Position numbers and translations under genes: made by a program. Positions 6,165 through 12,101 of a stretch of 12,225 nucleotides of DNA are shown one piece after another. Source of the DNA: JAGLQA01 sp023135565 (lineage in GTDB: Bacteria > Acidobacteriota > Aminicenantia > UBA2199); the NCBI GenBank assembly GCA_030639305.1, contig DAOWCY010000211.1:1-12225 (forward strand), written 5' to 3'. The first letter of the stretch is position 1. Each line of letters opens with the position of its first letter. The notes beneath the pieces were generated by a model. It did no database searches and had not been told where the DNA came from. It saw only the letters and a list, made by a program, of their open reading frames with translations.

Positions 6165-6485
6165 ATGAGTGAGTTAATTGCCGCTGACGATTCAAATTTC
6201 AATGCCTTGCTGGACGACGGCAAAGCTATTATTGTCGATTTCTGGGCGCCAAGCTGCGTTCCCTGTGTGACATTGGAGCCGGGACTAAAAAAGATCGCTT
6301 CCAATTATCAGGCAAAAGTAAAAGTTTTAAAAGTAAACGTTAACGAAAGTCCCAGGACCTCTTCCAGGTACCTGGTCAGAGGACTGCCCACCTTGCTTTT
6401 CATTAAAAACGGTAATGTCAAAACACAACTGGTGGGTGCCGTAAACCCGCAGCAAATAGAAACAAAACTACAAGAAGTAATCTAA
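6165..6485 (+). CDS. Thioredoxin-like protein with a CVPC active site
   Basis: The 106-residue product has the length and layout of a cytosolic thioredoxin: DFWAPSC (25-31), VDFW-type strand before it, a cis-proline in RGLPTLLFIKNG (72-83) and a final helix QQIETKLQEV. It should exchange a thiol-disulfide pair with partner proteins. The active site is S30-C31-V32-P33-C34, not the usual WCGPC: both the Trp before the first Cys and the Gly between are replaced, which should alter redox potential and partner choice. The ATG at 6165 follows AAAGGAG at good spacing; longer in-frame starts upstream fall within the leader hairpins. TAA (6483-6485) overlaps the AACCCC edge of the repeat array. No thioredoxin reductase is adjacent. 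Confidence 0.88.
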   Translation: MSELIAADDSNFNALLDDGKAIIVDFWAPSCVPCVTLEPGLKKIASNYQAKVKVLKVNVNESPRTSSRYLVRGLPTLLFIKNGNVKTQLVGAVNPQQIETKLQEVI

Positions 6486-6842
6486 CCCCACGGCGTGGGG
6501 GCCCTATAAGGGGCAGATGTAAGCTTTTATTGATAGAAAATCTGTTTTCCTGCTGCCGGCGTGGCAACCTCAGTTGATCGCTTGTAGGCCCCAGGGAGCG
6601 GCACGGGGAACCTTTTAGGGGCAGACTAAATAAAGCTTTTATCAGCAGGGAGTCCCTTTTCTTGCAGGTGGCCAGACAACCTCAGTTGATCGCTTGTAGG
6701 CCCCTGGGAGCGGCGTGGGGGTCCTATAAGGGGCAGACTAAAGCTTTTTATTGATAGAAAATCTGTTTTCATGCTGCCGGCGTGGCAGCCTCAGCCGATC
6801 GCTTGTAGGCCCCTGGGAGCGGCGTGGGGAATCTATTAGGGG
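6486..6842 (+). repeat. Tandem array of ~103-112 nt repeats upstream of amrS (three full units and a partial)
   Basis: Units run 6486-6588, 6589-6700 and 6701-6809, with a partial unit at 6810-6842. Each starts with a module-A-like CCCC...GGGG hairpin and TATAAGGGGCAG-type sequence and ends with CCTCAGTTGATCGCTTGTAGG or a close variant. The middle of units 1 and 3 is nearly identical and contains GAAAA-TCTG-TTTTC; unit 2 has a different middle with AGGGA-G-TCCCT at the same place. These 407 bases between trx and amrS contain no other supported gene. Confidence 0.8.
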
Positions 6843-6866
6843 TGACGTAATATTGTGCCGAAAGCC

Positions 6867-6881
6867 GCGGCCAAAGGCCGC
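6867..6881 (+). promoter_or_regulatory. Hairpin abutting the amrS ribosome binding site
   Basis: GCGGCC-AAA-GGCCGC is a perfect 6-bp GC-only stem that ends 2 nt before GGAGG (6884-6888), itself 4 nt from the amrS ATG. The CCGCCCGGAGG sequence resembles the GCCGCCGGAGG end of module D. A stem here could limit ribosome access and so act as a translational control. Confidence 0.45.
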
Positions 6882-6892
6882 CCGGAGGAGCA

Positions 6893-7918
6893 ATGAAACA
6901 AGCGCTTTTATTTGAACATTTGGACAACGAGAAGGCTAAATGCCTTGTCTGTGCCCACCAATGCATCTTAAAAAATGGTCAGTTAGGGGTGTGCCGGGTC
7001 AGGAAAAACATCAAAGGTGAACTTTACTCTTTAAACTATGACAGGGTGGCCGCCACCCATACCGATCCCATTGAAAAAAAACCCCTATATCATTTTTTAC
7101 CCGGTTCGACATCTTATTCCGTAGCTGCCATGGGCTGTAACTTCAAATGCACCTTCTGCCAAAACAATTCGCTGTCTATGGTTAAAGATGAAAGCGGCAT
7201 CTACGGGGAACGCATATCCCCCGAACAATTGCTGGCCGCTGCATCGCGGCACGGCTCAAAATCGATTTCTTATACCTATTCCGAACCGACTATATATTTC
7301 GAGTTGATGTTCGAAACCGCGAAACTGGCAAAAGAGCAGGGTCTCAAAAATGTAATGGTCACCAACGGCTATATGAGTTCCGCGGCTTTAGAAATGATGT
7401 CCCCTTATTTAGACGGCGCCAATGTTGATCTCAAGGCGTTTTCAGAGGATTTTTACAGGAAATACAGCGGCGCGAAGTTGGCTCCCGTGCTGGAAACCAT
7501 AAAAGGAATGAAGGAACGGGGCATCTGGGTAGAGGTGACTACCCTGCTCATTCCCGATCTAAACACAGACGAAGAAGAACTGAAAAAGTTGATCTCTTTT
7601 ATTTTAGAGGTAGACGAAAATATTCCCTGGCATGTATCCCGGTTTTTTCCTCAGCATAAGTTAGTGGATATCCCGCCCACCGAACCGGGAGTCATATTTA
7701 ATGCCTTAGAAACCGGTAGGGAAATGGGACTTAAATATCTTTATGGTGGAAACATTGCCTCGGAGAAATGGTCGAACACATATTGTTTTTCCTGTGGTGA
7801 ACTTTTGATCGAGCGAAGCGGATATCTTACCCGCGTACATGACGTCTCAGCCGGGAAGTGCAGCAAGTGCGGAGAAGTGATTCCCGGAGTCTGGCCCTGC
7901 GGCGCAGGGAACCTATGA
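6893..7918 (+). CDS. amrS: AmmeMemoRadiSam-system radical SAM enzyme (AmrS-like)
   Basis: This 341-residue protein matches the radical SAM component of the AmmeMemoRadiSam group, related to pyruvate-formate-lyase activating enzymes. Four N-terminal cysteines (C17, C20, C24, C34) are typical, the cluster motif is C82-NFK-C86-TF-C89 and YTYSEPTIYFE (127-137 region) and VTNGYMS follow. A C-terminal CFSC...CSKC pair probably binds zinc or an accessory cluster. Family proteins co-occur with AMMECR1 and Memo-like proteins; the reaction is not firmly established. Neither partner is in this window. The family normally ends at ...IPGVW; here seven more residues, PCGAGNL, and the TGA are read from a module A repeat starting at 7895. 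GGAGG and ATG at 6893 set the start. Tandem repeat arrays flank it on both sides. Confidence 0.9.
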   Translation: MKQALLFEHLDNEKAKCLVCAHQCILKNGQLGVCRVRKNIKGELYSLNYDRVAATHTDPIEKKPLYHFLPGSTSYSVAAMGCNFKCTFCQNNSLSMVKDESGIYGERISPEQLLAAASRHGSKSISYTYSEPTIYFELMFETAKLAKEQGLKNVMVTNGYMSSAALEMMSPYLDGANVDLKAFSEDFYRKYSGAKLAPVLETIKGMKERGIWVEVTTLLIPDLNTDEEELKKLISFILEVDENIPWHVSRFFPQHKLVDIPPTEPGVIFNALETGREMGLKYLYGGNIASEKWSNTYCFSCGELLIERSGYLTRVHDVSAGKCSKCGEVIPGVWPCGAGNL

Positions 7919-8098
7919 GGGGCTGCCTATCGAAACAGTATAGCCGGGTAGTTTCCACTATCGTCTATACAGCTATCACAGCCAGTCGGTTGTAGGCCCC
8001 ACTGCGTGGGGAGCCGATAAGGGGCTGACTACCGCTTCTTTATTTAATTTATCGCTTTCCTAATGTTCTTACCGCCGTTCCCGCCAATCGCTTTTAGG
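7895..8098 (+). repeat. Tandem repeat array downstream of amrS (two units)
   Basis: Unit a (7895-7996) starts with CCCTGC-GGC-GCAGGG and unit b (7997-8098) with CCCCAC-TGC-GTGGGG. Each ends in a variant of the same terminal sequence as the upstream array (AGTCGGTTGTAGG; AATCGCTTTTAGG) and each is 102 nt. The inner sequences differ from the upstream units, so these are older or diverged copies. The first unit encodes the end of amrS. Confidence 0.72.
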
Positions 8099-8283
8099 CC
8101 CCGCGGCGCAGGGAACCTATAAGCCGGTTCGCGACAAGGTGGTGCTTTTGATTTTAAACCCCGTGCGCACGGGGAGGCGATAAGCGGCTTCGCCGCAAGA
8201 AGCAGCGTGTGAGCGCTTTTGATTTTAATAAACAAAAGTTTTGATTAAACTTTTTCAAAAGTTTAGCCCCCGGCAGGGCCGCC
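8099..8283 (+). repeat. Composite modular repeat, copy 4, with a doubled A module
   Basis: An imperfect A hairpin (8099-8113) is followed by a B-like sequence and GCTTTTGATTTTAAA. A second A module, the perfect 16-bp palindrome CCCCGTGCGCACGGGG (8159-8174), then precedes a B hairpin GCGGC-TTC-GCCGC (8184-8196), module C (8234-8265) and module D with one 12-nt insert, cut short as GCCGCC at 8283 before GGAGGC. Confidence 0.7.
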
Positions 8284-8353
8284 CAATACTGTTGCCTTAA
8301 GGCTTAGTGTGTTTTGCGAAGCCAATAATGGGGGGTTAGAGAGAGCTTCTCCC

Positions 8354-8508
8354 TGGCCCCCGGCAGGGCCGCCGGAGGCAATAACGCTTTTGATTCTAAA
8401 TTATTAGAAGTTTTGTTCAACCCCACATGCGTGGGGGAGCGTTTAGCTGCTTTGCAACAGGGTGGCTCTCGCAGGCCACCGGAGGAACGCAGTGCGTTCA
8501 CCCTAATT
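8354..8508 (+). repeat. Partial C/D/A modules and 26-bp repeat copy 2
   Basis: A module D with one 12-nt insert stands alone at 8354-8379. A C start (8403-8420) runs into an A hairpin CCCCAC-ATGC-GTGGGG (8421-8436), followed by a short GGTGGC-rich stem and GCCACCGGAGG (8476-8486). The 26-bp repeat, also found at 4855-4880, is at 8483-8508. The whole of 7919-8608 carries no supported protein gene. Confidence 0.65.
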
Positions 8509-8559
8509 TCCTCCTTGAGTTTTGGGAAATTCCCCGGCAGGAAAAAGTTTCGTTCTATT

Positions 8560-8588
8560 TTGACAAAAGGTAAATAATATCATATAAT
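8560..8588 (+). promoter_or_regulatory. Consensus promoter of tRNA-Arg
   Basis: TTGACA (8560-8565), a 17-nt spacer and TATAAT (8583-8588) match the sigma-70-type consensus at every position. Transcription should begin near 8595, 14 nt before the mature tRNA. Confidence 0.85.
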
Positions 8589-8608
8589 AGAATTTTGATA
8601 TAAGTGGT

Positions 8609-8681
8609 GCGTTCGTAGCTCAATGGATAGAGCGTTTGACTACGAATCAAAAGGTTGGGGGTTCGAGTCCCTCCGGGCGCA
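8609..8681 (+). tRNA. tRNA-Arg(ACG)
   Basis: A full cloverleaf can be folded: acceptor GCGTTCG/CGGGCGC (8609-8615 with 8674-8680), D stem GCTC/GAGC, anticodon stem TTTGA/TCAAA with loop CTACGAA, variable loop of 5 nt, and T arm GGGGG-TTCGAGT-CCCTC. The anticodon ACG (8642-8644) would be read with inosine for CGU, CGC and CGA. Discriminator A is at 8681; CCA is not encoded. Two consecutive G:U pairs occur in the acceptor stem (positions 4-69 and 5-68), where the 3' arm looks conserved and the 5' arm has drifted. Confidence 0.95.
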
Positions 8682-8686
8682 CTTGA

Positions 8687-8702
8687 CCCCACCCGCGTGG
8701 GG
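8687..8702 (+). repeat. Module A hairpin directly after the tRNA
   Basis: CCCCAC-CCGC-GTGGGG starts 5 nt after the discriminator base of tRNA-Arg. It is the last member of the A family in the window. It could stop transcription or mark the 3' processing site, but no U-tract follows. Confidence 0.6.
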
Positions 8703-9004
8703 GAGCGTTTAAGGTTGATAACAGATTGTTTTTGGTGGATACGTAATTCCTTCTAATATGTTCCTCCTTATTGTGTCCCTCCCAAAATTTCAAAATCCAT
8801 TTGGTGTCCTACAGGTGCCAAAAACATTTTCTCTCTCCCCGATTTTCAGTCATTTTCAACCCCTTTTTTTATTTTCTCGATTTTTTTCTAAAAATATAAC
8901 CCCGCACTAATCCCCGGTAGCCCCACAGCCCCCCAAAGTCCGCCGCTATGCTCTTAGCTGCCGCTATTTTCCCCCCTCCTTCTTCTCCTTTACCGCTTCT
9001 CCTT
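8703..9004. other. Pyrimidine-rich intergenic region, no gene seen
   Basis: About 300 bases between tRNA-Arg and the end of the pentapeptide gene hold long C/T-rich stretches on + (purine-rich on -). I checked the minus strand for short frames after AAGGAGG-like sequences (8763-8769) and found none that continues beyond a few codons from an ATG. No repeat of the modular family occurs here, which marks the end of the repeat field. Confidence 0.5.
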
Positions 9005-9967
9005 CTAACGCTTTAGTGCTTCTTGTGCTTTGAAAAGCAGATCCCATTCTTTCTGCACCATCCAAAAGTCCGGTTTCTCGAATAATCGCGGTTTTTTCGC
9101 TCTCAATTCAGCTTCTATTTTGGGGGCTAACCCTTTTACCCCGTACAGAGTAAAAACCTTTAATAGCATTTCCGTTGTCAACCCTCTAACCCTATGCAGA
9201 TCGGCATCGGAGAGATCGGCCCCCCGCAGATCGGTACCTTTGAGAATAGCCCCCTTCAACTCGGTCTCTAAGATATAGGCACCACTTAGATCGGCACTGG
9301 ATAGATTGGCGTCCCGCAAATCGGTTCTGCAGATCCAGGCCTTCACCAGGTCGGCAGATAAGAGGCTGGCCCCCTGCAGATCGGCCCCTATGAGCAAGGC
9401 CCCCTTTAGATCAGCCATAGAGAGATTAGCCTCCTTTAGATTGGCCCCTGATAGATCGATCCCACCCAGTTGGGCATTATCCAGTTGGACTCTCTGTAAT
9501 TTCCTTCCCCAGTCCTCCACCGTCTCTTTCAAAAGCTCTACTATATTATCGTAGCGCCCCTCGCTGCCAACTAATGAAACAAACACCGTCCCCGGTTTTA
9601 AAATATAGGGCTTTTTTGGACAGGTCATATTCTGTATCCTGGCTATCCTCGACAGCGCTTTTTGAGGTATCGCCGAGAATTGTGCAAAAATCGCATTTGC
9701 CCGGTTTTCGATAATGTCCACCCGGTTCTCATAGCGCTGTGACGATATCCCATAAAGAGCCACATATATGCCGATTACCCACAAAATAAAAGTAGCCGGT
9801 TTGCGTTCCGGTTTATTTGATTCTAAAGGCGGTCTTATCTTGCTGCAAATATAACGTACCCCGGAAAAATCCCACAATAACCACAGCAGAAACTTACATA
9901 TCCAGAGCAACAGTTTACCCGCTCTCCGTAGCAACCATAGCAGGAGTTTACCCGTCCCCTTTGCCAA
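9005..9967 (-). CDS. Membrane-anchored pentapeptide-repeat protein
   Basis: The 320-residue frame has three parts. Residues 1-33 are a hydrophobic Trp/Leu-rich stretch containing GKLLLW twice, and 59-76 is a second likely transmembrane segment. Residues 77-160 are polar and may be extracytoplasmic or linker. Residues ~161-260 are about 20 pentapeptides (A[D/N]L-type, e.g. GADLQ, SADLS, GADLS), which should fold as a right-handed beta-helix. The tail has LTTEMLLKVFTLYGV and KKPRLFEKPDFW, shared by a subgroup of such proteins. The function is unknown; a scaffold or sensor role is likelier than gyrase protection. The only in-frame start is TTG at 9967 without a good ribosome site, right after an in-frame TGA. 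A well-formed promoter, AGGAGG and ATG feed the neighbouring +1-offset frame (9948-10103), so the true N-terminus is in doubt. Confidence 0.82.
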   Translation of the reverse strand: MAKGTGKLLLWLLRRAGKLLLWICKFLLWLLWDFSGVRYICSKIRPPLESNKPERKPATFILWVIGIYVALYGISSQRYENRVDIIENRANAIFAQFSAIPQKALSRIARIQNMTCPKKPYILKPGTVFVSLVGSEGRYDNIVELLKETVEDWGRKLQRVQLDNAQLGGIDLSGANLKEANLSMADLKGALLIGADLQGASLLSADLVKAWICRTDLRDANLSSADLSGAYILETELKGAILKGTDLRGADLSDADLHRVRGLTTEMLLKVFTLYGVKGLAPKIEAELRAKKPRLFEKPDFWMVQKEWDLLFKAQEALKR

Positions 9968-10103
9968 TACTTTGAAATCCGCTGTTGTTTTTCAAATCAT
10001 TAACCATGAATGCTTTTAGTTTTTTAGCGGAAAACAAACGGTTTGTTTTTTTCGCGGTTCTCTTTTTTTTGGTTTTTTTTGGTTTCGTTTTTTCAGGACT
10101 CAT
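9948..10103 (-). CDS. Lys-rich 51-residue ORF overlapping the pentapeptide gene (possible true N-terminus)
   Basis: An ATG at 10103 follows TAGGAGGAAAC, the best ribosome site in this part of the window. The product is 51 residues, starts MSPEKTKPKKTKKK, and is extremely basic over its first 30 residues. It ends at a TAA (9950-9948) inside the pentapeptide frame, overlapping its TTG start (9967) by 20 bp with a one-base offset. Two A8 runs and one A7 run lie in the gene. Either it is a separate small gene translationally coupled to the pentapeptide gene, or one base was lost or gained in the overlap (about 9948-9993) and the two are one protein with a basic cytosolic tail ahead of the membrane segments. 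Confidence 0.6.
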   Translation of the reverse strand: MSPEKTKPKKTKKKRTAKKTNRLFSAKKLKAFMVNDLKNNSGFQSIGKGDG

Positions 10104-10139
10104 GTTTCCTCCTATAAAAGTTTAATAGTCTCAAAATAG

Positions 10140-10168
10140 ATTTTATAAAACTCTGCTCCCTATGTCAA
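10140..10168 (-). promoter_or_regulatory. Promoter of the basic ORF / pentapeptide operon
   Basis: On the minus strand TTGACA (10168-10163), a 17-nt spacer and TAAAAT (10145-10140) form a strong promoter. TATAAA at a 15-nt spacing overlaps it. The leader would be about 30 nt and includes AGGAGG before the ATG at 10103, which supports that ATG as the real translation start of this unit. Confidence 0.6.
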
Positions 10169-10289
10169 ATCATCCCCGTTTTTTCCTCCGTGGCAAAAAC
10201 GTGTTTAGGACGTGGCAGAGCGGGTTTCCAGCGATCATGGGAATTTAGCAATTTTTTGTTTTAGACTTTATGTCGTACTTCATCAACCA

Positions 10290-10901
10290 TTAAGGGGCAA
10301 CCCCAAGGATTAACAAAGGATCTGCCGGGACTCCTCTACCCTATCTTATAACGTTATAAAGTTCTCCCTCGTAGTAGGCAACACCTGAACTCATCCCTTT
10401 TTGGAGTGACTTCATTGGGAGTATTTCGATCCCTACATCAATTTGATCTTTGACATAGAATGCGAGATGTTTAACAAATAGGTCGTAAGCAACAAAGGAG
10501 TATTTACCAAACTGCACTTCAATAGCAATCCGTTCTTTTACAAAATCCGTCTGGTTGTAACTAAAAATCGCTTCGTGGCCGGATTCCGTAATTTCTTTTT
10601 TTTGATTTTCTGCGTCCATTGCCAGGGTTTTTCTAATAAGCTTGGCGTCTTTTGTAACCCAATAATTAACACGACTTTCCTTCCAATTTTTTTTAGTGAG
10701 CAATGCTTTAAACCTGGAATTAATATCTTTCGGACTGTAAAGCATCTTGCCTTTCATCCTTTTTTCTTCGGATACCTTTGTCCTGCAAGCTTCTGCATCA
10801 ACCTCTCTAATTACGTTTTCAATTTCCTCCAACAATTTCGGTTTGTGGACAATGAGGTATTCATGCCCGTTTAGATGTGAGTACCGTTCAACAATTTTTA
10901 T
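10290..10901 (-). pseudogene. BstYI/BglII-family restriction endonuclease, disrupted
   Basis: Conceptual translation from 10901 gives a 203-codon frame, the length I recall for BstYI, an R^GATCY type II enzyme. The catalytic set D119, E128, Q130 is intact in NQTDFVKERIAIEVQFGKYSF, and YDLFVKHLAFY, DVGIEILPMK, SSGVAYYEGELYNVIR follow. Two lesions are visible. The codon in the start position is ATA (10901-10899) before KIVERYSHLNG, with no ATG or GTG nearby; the first usual start is a TTG at 10835 that would drop 22 residues. TAG at 10343-10341 replaces the Gln of the VIRQGRGVP motif, and homologous sequence GRGVPADPLLILGVAP continues in frame to a TAA at 10292-10290. The gene starts 15 nt after the methyltransferase stop, so they formed one operon. 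Amber suppression is possible but less likely than decay. Confidence 0.85.
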
Positions 10902-10916
10902 ATGACCTGTAATACT

Positions 10917-11837
10917 CTACCCGGAAACCATTCGATGAGGGGTAGTTTTTTTGTTTTCCCACGGAGCTATTGTTAAACTATTCCCGGCTCTAACCGGATC
11001 ATAAACTGGCCTACCCATCGGGCGTGTTCTTAAAGTCCCGGCCATTGCCTGTTGGATGCGTTCATGAGCGATTTCGATGTATTTTTTTTTAAGTTCAGCC
11101 CCGGCACTCCTGCGATTATTCTTTATCGCTGCAATTACAGCCGTTCCGGTTCCTAAAAATGGATCGAACACCCAATCTCCCTCATTAGTCATGGAAAGCA
11201 CAAGTCTTTCTATAAGTTCTACAGGGAACTGGCAAGGGTGGATGGTTTTTTCTATGTGATTATTCTTTACATTCGGGATTACCCATAAATCCCCCGGATT
11301 TTTCCCCAGTGGATTGCATGAATATTGACCGGCTTTGGGGCCTTTGAAATATTTTTTTCCTGGGTACTTCTGTGGGACTCTCACCGGGTCCAGGTTGTAA
11401 ACGTATTTTTCGGATTTCGTATACCAGATTATTGTTTCGTATCTACCGGAGAATCGCTTTGAACAGTGAAGCCCGTGTTCAAAATTCCAGATGATTCGAT
11501 TCCGCATTTTCAAACTGAGGTTGCGAAAAATCGGGTGAAGTACTATATCCAGCGGGATAATTTCTCCCTTGTTGACGTAATTACCTACCTGCCAGCAGAT
11601 ACTACCGGTTTGCTTAAGAGTTCTAACGCATTCGGAAATAACAGCGGTTTGCTGCTCTAGGTATTGCTCAATATCCATTTTCTTCTCGTACTCTTTGCCG
11701 ATATTGTAAGGTGGTGAGGTGACGATCAATTGCATGGATTCATCCGGGACTTGCTTCAAAAGATCTAGACAATTGCCGTGGTAAACTACTGTGTGCTTGG
11801 ATTGATCGAACTTTGAGTTTATTTCTTGATTACTCAT
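10917..11837 (-). CDS. Type II DNA methyltransferase (beta class, probable N4-cytosine, R-M partner of the BstYI-like enzyme)
   Basis: This 306-residue SAM-dependent methyltransferase has catalytic motif IV TSPPYN (40-45) ahead of the SAM-binding motif DPFLGTGTA (225-233), the order of the beta class. SPPY, rather than DPPY or NPPY, favours N4-cytosine methylation. FEHGLHCSKRFSGRYETIIWYTKS (119-142 region) and IHPCQFPVELIERL before motif I are typical. Since the adjoining endonuclease is BstYI-like, the target is probably RGATCY; this is inference. The C-terminal ~30 residues look divergent but there is no sign of disruption. The ATG at 11837 sits at the predicted transcription start, so the message is probably leaderless, and no Shine-Dalgarno is seen. 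It may now be an orphan methyltransferase. Confidence 0.92.
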   Translation of the reverse strand: MSNQEINSKFDQSKHTVVYHGNCLDLLKQVPDESMQLIVTSPPYNIGKEYEKKMDIEQYLEQQTAVISECVRTLKQTGSICWQVGNYVNKGEIIPLDIVLHPIFRNLSLKMRNRIIWNFEHGLHCSKRFSGRYETIIWYTKSEKYVYNLDPVRVPQKYPGKKYFKGPKAGQYSCNPLGKNPGDLWVIPNVKNNHIEKTIHPCQFPVELIERLVLSMTNEGDWVFDPFLGTGTAVIAAIKNNRRSAGAELKKKYIEIAHERIQQAMAGTLRTRPMGRPVYDPVRAGNSLTIAPWENKKTTPHRMVSG

Positions 11838-11843
11838 AATAAG

Positions 11844-11872
11844 ATTATAATGCAGCCATGTCCAAAAGTCAA
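11844..11872 (-). promoter_or_regulatory. Leaderless promoter of the methyltransferase gene
   Basis: On the minus strand TTGACT (11872-11867), a 17-nt spacer and TATAAT (11849-11844) are followed by six bases and then ATG (11837). With the usual 6-nt gap from -10 to +1, transcription begins on the A of the start codon. Confidence 0.75.
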
Positions 11873-12101
11873 TTTAGATTTTATCAAGCGAATTTTTATT
11901 TACTGTTGACGGGTTCAGGGAGCCGAGATATGTTTTTTTAGCCCCAATTAAGTAAAAAAATTTTTGAGTCCTCAGACAATCTATAAACTCGCTTTACGTC
12001 TCGCCCGTGGTCAACGTAGAGAAAACAAGCCGGGTGTTATTGCCCTATTTATTTTACCGGCGTTTTTTCCCGACCATTGTTAGGGAAAGAAAATTTGTCG
12101 C
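11873..12101. other. Intergenic region between the methyltransferase and the intron end
   Basis: No gene or recognised repeat is seen. The stretch is AT-rich near 11930-11965 with T and A runs, and includes the expected 3' exon side of the group II intron. An open frame across 12007-12210 on + has no ribosome site and covers the intron RNA domains, so it is not listed as a gene. Confidence 0.45.

Noticed and set aside
6486..6842. CRISPR array
   Set aside because: Units are ~103-112 nt with diverged hairpin-containing middles, two of which are nearly the same; repeat and spacer sizes are wrong and no cas gene is present.
8304..8501. Minus-strand 65-residue frame
   Set aside because: It is repeat DNA; its MNALRSS start is the same 26-bp repeat that encodes the DUF89 tail. 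The similar minus frame at 8044-8235 is rejected for the same reason.
8768..8853. Small ORF upstream of AAGGAGG on - after the pentapeptide gene
   Set aside because: Careful re-reading shows the ATG at 8853 runs only 14 codons before TAG, and the AAGGAGG at 8763-8769 is not followed by a start codon.
9005..9967. Qnr-type gyrase-protecting pentapeptide protein
   Set aside because: Transmembrane segments and a long non-repeat linker precede the repeats and only ~20 pentapeptides occur; Qnr and MfpA proteins are soluble and almost wholly repeats.
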